Assembly (NCBI GenBank): GCA_009774345.1
Contig: VSNR01000149.1
Location: 1-10,687 of the forward strand
Source of the DNA: Lachnospiraceae bacterium
GTDB lineage: Bacteria > Bacillota > Clostridia > Lachnospirales > Lachnospiraceae
Length of the DNA: 10,687 nucleotides
Direction: 5' to 3'
Below are positions 6,843-10,687 of this stretch, piece by piece. The position numbers and the translations under genes are program-made. Below the pieces are notes generated by a model. The model saw only the letters and a program-made list of their open reading frames with translations. It was not told the DNA's origin and searched no databases. How positions within the stretch are numbered: the stretch's first letter is position 1; each line of letters opens with the position of its first letter.

Positions 6843-6878
6843 AGGCTTATACAATTGCATCCTCTTTTGTATAAGCCT
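6843..6878. terminator. Hairpin between convergent genes
   Basis: AGGCTTATACAA (6843-6854) and TTGTATAAGCCT (6867-6878) form a perfect 12-bp stem with a 12-base loop. On the plus strand it is followed by CAAGAAAGTTTTCTTTT, a delayed T-rich tail. It lies between the stop of the small plus-strand gene (6837) and the stop of the minus-strand gene (6894), the right place for a shared terminator. The minus-strand side lacks a clean T run, so it may work better for plus-strand transcripts. Confidence 0.65.
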
Positions 6879-6893
6879 CAAGAAAGTTTTCTT

Positions 6894-7760
6894 TTACAGT
6901 TGTATTTCAAGTTTTTCTATAAATTTCTGCACAGTCTCGTTCCACTCTATCGCAAGTGATTTCTCTGCGCATTCTTTCGCCTTTGCAGGATTATTCGCTG
7001 CCATATACACCCGCGCAAGTTCAAAATAACGGTATTGGATATAATTTTCACGGCATAGCGCGGGCGTTTTGCAGTAGCCGATACAAAAAGTCAGACAGTC
7101 TATCGCATCCTGAATTAGTTCAGGCGTAGCCTGTTCCTCGTCCTCCACAATCTCCTCAAGCGAGGTGTAGTATCCCCAGTGGATTTTGTAGGAATCCGGG
7201 CAGAGTGCCAGCGCCTTCTGATAATAGCTTCGCCCCTGCCTGAGATTGTAGGTGTACACCATAAACTTGCTGCCGAGGCACGAAAGAAACGTTGCCAGTG
7301 CCATTTTTTCTGCGGCAGCCTGAACGCAGGGTTCATAGCGGTCAAGAATTTCTGCGGCGGCTGAGATATACGCCGCCTCCTTCGCTGGCGTCTCGAGATG
7401 ATTTTCCCGAAAACGTTGATAAAATTGATTGATTTGCGTCTCCATCGCTGCAAATCGCTGCGCTCTTTCAAACAGCGTCTGCACATCCTCTCTGGGGTTC
7501 AGCGCCAGCGATTTTTCTGCAAAGCTTTTCGCGGATGCGAACTGCCCCTTTTTCATACAAAGCTGTGCCAACTGGGCACAAAACGATGCAAAAGCCTGCC
7601 GATCAGCATCCGTCTCGAGATTTCCATAATCGGCAAGGAGCGTGTCTGGGGCGGTGCTAAGTATCAGATCAGTCTCGTTTGTGTATCGGTCTAAGGAATA
7701 GTCGTTGTACTTTTGGCAGAGTGTGTTGATATCAGACTGCATTTTGTCGGTGTTGAGCAT
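6894..7760 (-). CDS. Tetratricopeptide-repeat-like protein
   Basis: This 288-residue, all-helical cytoplasmic protein has TPR-type helix pairs. The clearest are at about 54-90 (small residues at the expected places, ending AEKSLALNP), 155-190 (ending YYQKALALCPDS) and 240-275 (ending KAKECAEKSLAIEW). The central part has long helices without obvious repeats. There is no signal peptide, transmembrane segment or catalytic motif. TPR proteins act as protein-binding scaffolds; the partner is unknown. The start is fixed by GGAGGAAACACA directly before the ATG at 7760. It is downstream of, and in the same direction as, the Rpn-like gene, with a 129-base gap, so independent transcription is likely. 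The end faces the small plus-strand gene across a shared hairpin. Confidence 0.78.
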   Translation of the reverse strand: MLNTDKMQSDINTLCQKYNDYSLDRYTNETDLILSTAPDTLLADYGNLETDADRQAFASFCAQLAQLCMKKGQFASAKSFAEKSLALNPREDVQTLFERAQRFAAMETQINQFYQRFRENHLETPAKEAAYISAAAEILDRYEPCVQAAAEKMALATFLSCLGSKFMVYTYNLRQGRSYYQKALALCPDSYKIHWGYYTSLEEIVEDEEQATPELIQDAIDCLTFCIGYCKTPALCRENYIQYRYFELARVYMAANNPAKAKECAEKSLAIEWNETVQKFIEKLEIQL

Positions 7761-7889
7761 TGTGTTTCCTCCATTGAATTTTGTTTCATTCGGTGAGTTT
7801 CTGCCGCCATTGTTATTGTCAAGTTTTGTTCAATGGCATTTCTGATAGCGGCTGAAAAGGTATTTTGTATATTATACTTTCATACTGAT
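7761..7889 (-). promoter_or_regulatory. Intergenic region upstream of the TPR-like gene
   Basis: On the minus strand this gap contains a consensus -10 TATAAT (7871-7876) without a clear -35 partner, and separately a consensus -35 TTGACA (7817-7822) without a good -10 17 bases downstream (AAACTC). Neither alone makes a full promoter, so the transcription start of the TPR-like gene is not settled. No hairpin terminator for the Rpn-like gene was found here. Confidence 0.3.
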
Positions 7890-8891
7890 TTACATGCTTT
7901 GATTCTCTGCAAGCTGTTCTACTTCGGCAACTTCAAGATCTGTATATTTTGCAATTTTTTCAATGGATAATTCTCCGTCTTGCAGCATGATCAGTGCTGT
8001 TTTCTTTTTCGTTTCATTTACGCCCTGTTTTATGCCCTGACTTATGCCCTGTTTTATGCCCTGACTTATGCCCTGTTTTATGCCCTGACTTATGCCCTGA
8101 CTTATGCCCTGATTTAAAATGGTTCTTGCTTCGGTTTCAATCAATGCTCCACTCATCATATCACCTACACCTTTCTGAACATTATCATATTTCTTTGCAA
8201 TCTCCCGAATTACATCACCAGAAAGTTCTATAATCGTCCGTTTATCAAATGCGCCGATGACGCTCTGCCGTTCCAATGCGTCAAGCCGTTCCAGTATTAC
8301 CTGGTATTCTGCTTTCAATTCTTTCAGTTTCTGTTCATTGCTGTTATATTCTGGAAAATTACTCTCATGAGAGAAAATGTAAAACGGAATCAGCAGTAAC
8401 AGACGTTTTTCAAATAGATCATCAAGTGAATATGTCTGTACTTTCATGATTGGTATATCATACTGCACCGTTCCGCCCGGTGTGACTATGATATACTTCA
8501 TCTTGTCCGGTGTCTTTTTGTAAGACCGCAGATACAAAACCGCTGTGTTGGGGAATGTTACTGTCAAGGTTTCCTCCGTAACTTCACCCTCGTCAAGCGC
8601 TATCTGTGCATCGTATTCAAATAGCCGTATCATAATTTTTCCATCTGGCAGGCTGCTTTCACACTCGATATGGTATTTTTTCTGCGTCTTTCCTATAACT
8701 GTAAAATTCGTGTCTGTGATACGTTCTTTGTCCGCTTCGTCCTTCTGATCTATAAAGTGTTCATTGGGGAAAAACTGTATTTCTTCTTCCCCTGTAAAGG
8801 ATTCGCCGAAAATTTCGTTTATTACAGGGATAATCAGTTTTCGACAGTCATTTAAGATTGTGCGAAATGCCCCATCATATATCGTTGCCAT
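7890..8891 (-). CDS. Rpn/PD-(D/E)XK nuclease-like protein with Gln-Gly repeat tail
   Basis: This 333-residue protein belongs, by overall pattern, to the Rpn (YhgA-like)/PDDEXK_2 group of recombination-promoting nucleases, often annotated as transposase-like and very common in Lachnospiraceae. The N-terminal domain (about 1-180) starts with the typical YDGAFRTIL segment and has a candidate catalytic pattern: D60 in ITDTNF, then E76 and E78 in YHIECES; the usual Glu-x-Gln/Lys motif is here Glu-Cys-Glu. A helical middle (185-258) is followed by eight tetrapeptide units of the type I(S/K)QG at 259-290, then a small helical end domain (298-330) with SIEKIAKYTDLEVAEVEQL, resembling a helix-turn-helix. 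The start at 8891 has GAAAGGA about eight bases upstream and a good promoter. E. coli Rpn proteins are DNA endonucleases that raise RecA-independent recombination. Activity here is inference, as the last acidic/basic residue of the site is not canonical. Confidence 0.82.
   Translation of the reverse strand: MATIYDGAFRTILNDCRKLIIPVINEIFGESFTGEEEIQFFPNEHFIDQKDEADKERITDTNFTVIGKTQKKYHIECESSLPDGKIMIRLFEYDAQIALDEGEVTEETLTVTFPNTAVLYLRSYKKTPDKMKYIIVTPGGTVQYDIPIMKVQTYSLDDLFEKRLLLLIPFYIFSHESNFPEYNSNEQKLKELKAEYQVILERLDALERQSVIGAFDKRTIIELSGDVIREIAKKYDNVQKGVGDMMSGALIETEARTILNQGISQGISQGIKQGISQGIKQGISQGIKQGVNETKKKTALIMLQDGELSIEKIAKYTDLEVAEVEQLAENQSM
8022..8117 (-). repeat. Eight 12-bp tandem repeats inside the Rpn-like gene
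   Basis: On the plus strand the unit is GCCCTGACTTAT or GCCCTGTTTTAT. Units start at 8022, 8034, 8046, 8058, 8070, 8082, 8094 and 8106; the last ends in ATTTAA. The two versions alternate for the first six units. Each unit encodes four residues (ISQG, IKQG, and LNQG for the outermost), so gain or loss of units keeps the reading frame and only changes linker length. Variation by slippage is expected but is inference. Confidence 0.95.
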
Positions 8892-8896
8892 ATGTT

Positions 8897-8948
8897 ATTC
8901 CTTTCATGTTTATAAATTTATCATATCATTTTTTTACCGTACATTCAA
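8897..8948 (-). promoter_or_regulatory. Promoter of the Rpn-like gene
   Basis: Reading the minus strand, -35 TTGAAT (8943-8948) and -10 TATGAT (8920-8925) are 17 bases apart, with an A-rich spacer. The expected start near 8913 gives a leader of about 22 bases containing the ribosome binding site GAAAGGA (8897-8903). This is the best sigma-A-like promoter in the window. Confidence 0.65.
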
Positions 8949-9065
8949 GAATGCGTCGTTTTTAAATTGAAAAAATGATGATGGACGGTTGCTGGCACGT
9001 TTTCTCATGTGGCTTGAAAAGCCATAATTAGCAGTAAGTGCTAAGTCCTGTCTGAACAGTAACAG

Positions 9066-9175
9066 AAAAGACAGAAAAAGCGGTGCAAAATGTTGCAGAG
9101 AGAAATCTCCTTAAAAAAAATGGCACCGATGGGTGTCTGGTATCAAAAACGGTTTATAAGTTTATCCTGTCTTTT
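9066..9175. repeat. Nested inverted repeats
   Basis: AAAAGACAG (9066-9074) pairs with CTGTCTTTT (9167-9175), and inside it CGGTGC (9081-9086) pairs with GCACCG (9123-9128). Read on the minus strand, the inner stem is followed by CTTTTTCTGTCTTTT, so it could form a long-loop terminator after the transposase. The arms are seen; the folded structure is inference, since the loops are long. Confidence 0.4.
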
Positions 9176-9187
9176 GTATCTTCAATT

Positions 9188-9215
9188 AGGCTTTTGGTAA
9201 ATCCACCAAAAGCCT
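9188..9215. terminator. Perfect 11-bp hairpin downstream of the transposase
   Basis: AGGCTTTTGGT (9188-9198) and ACCAAAAGCCT (9205-9215) pair perfectly around a 6-base loop. It is 122 bases past the transposase stop. Neither side has a proper T run, so it is either a weak terminator or a structure that blocks outside transcription into the element, as seen in many insertion sequences. Confidence 0.45.
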
Positions 9216-9336
9216 GCTATACTTTAGCTAGGATCGGATCAAGAAGTTGTCTTACTTCTAGCGTGCATTCTGCATAGAGCTGTAGAAATTCCAGGAAGGG
9301 AAATATGCCAAAATACTGTCCTGAATAGATCACCAC

Positions 9337-10599
9337 CTATTTTGGTCTGGTTACCTTATAGTTTTTCATTACAACTGGCAGTGATTTTCCTATAAATGCT
9401 CTTCCTTCCTCCATGTTTTTGTAGAGCTGGAAATACAAATATCCTATCAGCGTCATTACAATATGATAAGTGATATAGTTATACTGGGTACTTTTAAAAT
9501 CCGTTAATTTCCAGAAATCCTTCATCTGGCGGAAGTCCTCTTCGATTTCTGGGCGCAGTTCGTACGTGTTTATGATCTGGCGGGCTGTCCGCTCTGTGTC
9601 AGTTGTCATAAACACAAAATATTCTTCCGTCTTTTTATCATGGACTACACATGCATTAATAGGTACATCCTGTTCTGGGTTCTCGCTCTGCCATAAAGAA
9701 CCAAGATCTTTTACCAGCTGAATTTCCTGATCTTTTCTCTTCTTATTGGGATGCTTCTGCCATTTCCCAGCTTTCTTAGCCAGATTTACAGCATCCTCAT
9801 AAAGGATCATGTTTTCTTTTGCTGGGATGTAGGTGTCTACCTTACGTTCTGTTTTTAAATAATTGAGTATCTCACGTGACAGAAATCCTCTGTCATTGAT
9901 TATAATGTCATATGCTTTAAGGCATAGTGTCGTTTTAAGCATTTCTCTGACAAGTTCGAGGTCATGTGTTTTTAATGTGCCAAATACGATTTCCTCTGCA
10001 ATCCCAGAGTCGTCCATGACACCTCTTAGAACTCCAAGCTTATATCCACGAAAAACTTCACCTTCTATTTTTACTACAGAAGAATTTTCATAATTTTCAT
10101 TATGAAGATTTACAGGAATCTTTGTACAATCCAGAATATGAATATTTGGTTTGATATCCCGTTTGGACATCAGGCAGTCATGGACATAATTGTTATAAAA
10201 GGCAACCCATTCTTCACTGGTGTATTTTGAAAGCAGCTTACGCATGACACTTTCAGAAAAAAGCCCATCATTGAGATCCCGCTCATTATCCCATACATTC
10301 CATCCAAGTTCGGCCAAAAGCTGGGCATCATTGACAGCAAAAGGAACATCCGTAAGACTGGTTTTAATTTTGAGTTTAGCAGTGACAGCCAGAGACAGCA
10401 GGATATTCAAAGGAATATGGAGGTTGTCTCTTCGTTTATCAGGAAGTACTTTAGAAAGCATGTCAATCAACCCATGTTTTTTCATAGTAAGAACGATATC
10501 ATCAATCAGATTTGGAAAAGCCATGTCAGCGGCATCAATATTACCAGAGCGAATCGCCTGATATACCTTTTCTTTATCTTTGCGGCAAAGCTGAATCAT
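9337..10599 (-). CDS. IS4-type DDE transposase
   Basis: This 420-residue transposase appears intact. It carries a DDE catalytic triad on an RNase H-like fold: D157 in HILDCTKIPV, D236 in IINDRGF, and E353 within the IS4-family signature Y346-x2-R349-x3-E353-x6-K360 (YELRPEIEEDFRQMK). A beta-strand insertion between the second Asp and the Glu, about 250-340, fits the IS4 fold. The N-terminal 150 residues are helical and probably bind DNA. Such enzymes cut and paste their element through hairpin intermediates. The ATG at 10599 has AGGGGA (10608-10613) eight bases upstream. Reading frame and motifs show no frameshift or truncation, so the element may be active if its ends are intact. The subgroup cannot be fixed without a search. 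Confidence 0.92.
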   Translation of the reverse strand: MIQLCRKDKEKVYQAIRSGNIDAADMAFPNLIDDIVLTMKKHGLIDMLSKVLPDKRRDNLHIPLNILLSLAVTAKLKIKTSLTDVPFAVNDAQLLAELGWNVWDNERDLNDGLFSESVMRKLLSKYTSEEWVAFYNNYVHDCLMSKRDIKPNIHILDCTKIPVNLHNENYENSSVVKIEGEVFRGYKLGVLRGVMDDSGIAEEIVFGTLKTHDLELVREMLKTTLCLKAYDIIINDRGFLSREILNYLKTERKVDTYIPAKENMILYEDAVNLAKKAGKWQKHPNKKRKDQEIQLVKDLGSLWQSENPEQDVPINACVVHDKKTEEYFVFMTTDTERTARQIINTYELRPEIEEDFRQMKDFWKLTDFKSTQYNYITYHIVMTLIGYLYFQLYKNMEEGRAFIGKSLPVVMKNYKVTRPK

Positions 10600-10687
10600 A
10601 AATTAGTTCCCCTATAATGTACCCTATAAGGTGGACACGGCAAGAGGAAGGGATTGCTTGAAATGTTGATTACCGCTAGGGGAAATA
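10600..10687 (-). promoter_or_regulatory. Upstream region of the transposase gene
   Basis: CCCTATAA occurs twice, at 10610-10617 and 10622-10629, with a 12-bp period, next to the transposase ribosome binding site. On the minus strand a possible -35 TTGCCG is followed after about 18 bases by CATTAT, a weak promoter of the kind insertion sequences use to keep transposase low. The repeat is seen; promoter use is tentative. Confidence 0.3.

Larger units (their letters stand above)
8892..9336. other. Gene-free region with several inverted repeats
   Basis: After the Rpn-like promoter (to 8948) I see no convincing gene in these 445 bases; short open frames here lack ribosome binding sites and family features. 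It contains nested inverted repeats at 9066-9175, a perfect 11-bp hairpin at 9188-9215, and a small 6-bp hairpin at 9242-9259 (AGAAGT/ACTTCT). The left end of the IS4-type element should lie here, but I could not match a terminal inverted repeat to the other side of the transposase. Confidence 0.6.
9337..10687 (-). mobile_element. IS4-family insertion sequence, boundaries not determined
   Basis: The span given covers the transposase and its upstream region to the window end. No terminal inverted repeat pair could be identified between the sequence right of the gene (10600-10687) and that left of it (8950-9336), so the right end may lie beyond the window. The gene itself is complete. Confidence 0.5.

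Noticed and set aside
8022..8117. CRISPR-like array
   Set aside because: The repeats are 12 bp, directly adjacent without spacers, and encode an in-frame peptide repeat.
9083..9277. 64-codon plus-strand frame with GTG start in the gene-free region
   Set aside because: No ribosome binding site, and it runs through the inverted repeats and the perfect hairpin, which suggests non-coding DNA.
9298..9305. GGGAAATA at 9298-9305 repeated at 10680-10687, a possible target-site duplication of the IS element
   Set aside because: The bases inside the two copies do not form terminal inverted repeats, and an 8-bp match at this distance can arise by chance.

Overview
The window looks like chromosomal DNA of an anaerobic Firmicute of class Clostridia, most probably a Lachnospiraceae-type gut bacterium. 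This is inferred from gene content: a PerR-type regulator coupled to a two-domain rubrerythrin, a soluble chemoreceptor-like protein with a CZB domain, an OmpR-type regulator with a MacB/LolD-type ABC exporter and duplicated FtsX permease, an Rpn/PD-(D/E)XK protein with a Gln-Gly repeat tail, and an IS4-type transposase. Shine-Dalgarno sequences are strong and clostridial (AAGGAGG, AGGAGGTG, AAAGGAG). No rRNA, tRNA, CRISPR array or replication origin was seen.

Layout. Positions 1-1040 hold an oxidative-stress pair on the plus strand: a Fur-family regulator with all five PerR-type metal ligands, overlapping by 14 bases a rubrerythrin that has both a ferritin-like diiron domain and a rubredoxin domain. 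Positions 1139-3288 hold a cytoplasmic methyl-accepting-chemotaxis-like protein with a C-terminal zinc-binding CZB domain, joined by an ATGA overlap to an OmpR-family response regulator. Positions 3392-6441 hold an ABC ATPase and a large FtsX-type permease, again joined by an ATGA overlap. Between the regulator and the ABC genes lies an 11-bp-phased direct repeat of the kind OmpR-family regulators bind. A small AT-rich gene of unknown function follows (6502-6837).

From 6838 the orientation reverses. A 12-bp hairpin sits between convergent genes. On the minus strand there follow a tetratricopeptide-type protein (6894-7760), an Rpn-family nuclease/transposase-like protein with eight in-frame 12-bp repeats (7890-8891), 445 bases without a convincing gene but with several inverted repeats, and an intact IS4-type transposase (9337-10599).

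How the genes may work together (inference). The left 6.4 kb can be read as one sensory and response block. PerR controls rubrerythrin for peroxide detoxification. Next to it, a CZB receptor (a domain class that senses zinc or hypochlorous acid in other bacteria) is translationally coupled to a DNA-binding response regulator, which probably controls the downstream ABC exporter. The unusual point is that no histidine kinase is encoded where two-component/ABC loci normally carry one; the chemoreceptor-like protein takes its place. The right 3.8 kb looks like an accessory, mobile-element-associated region.
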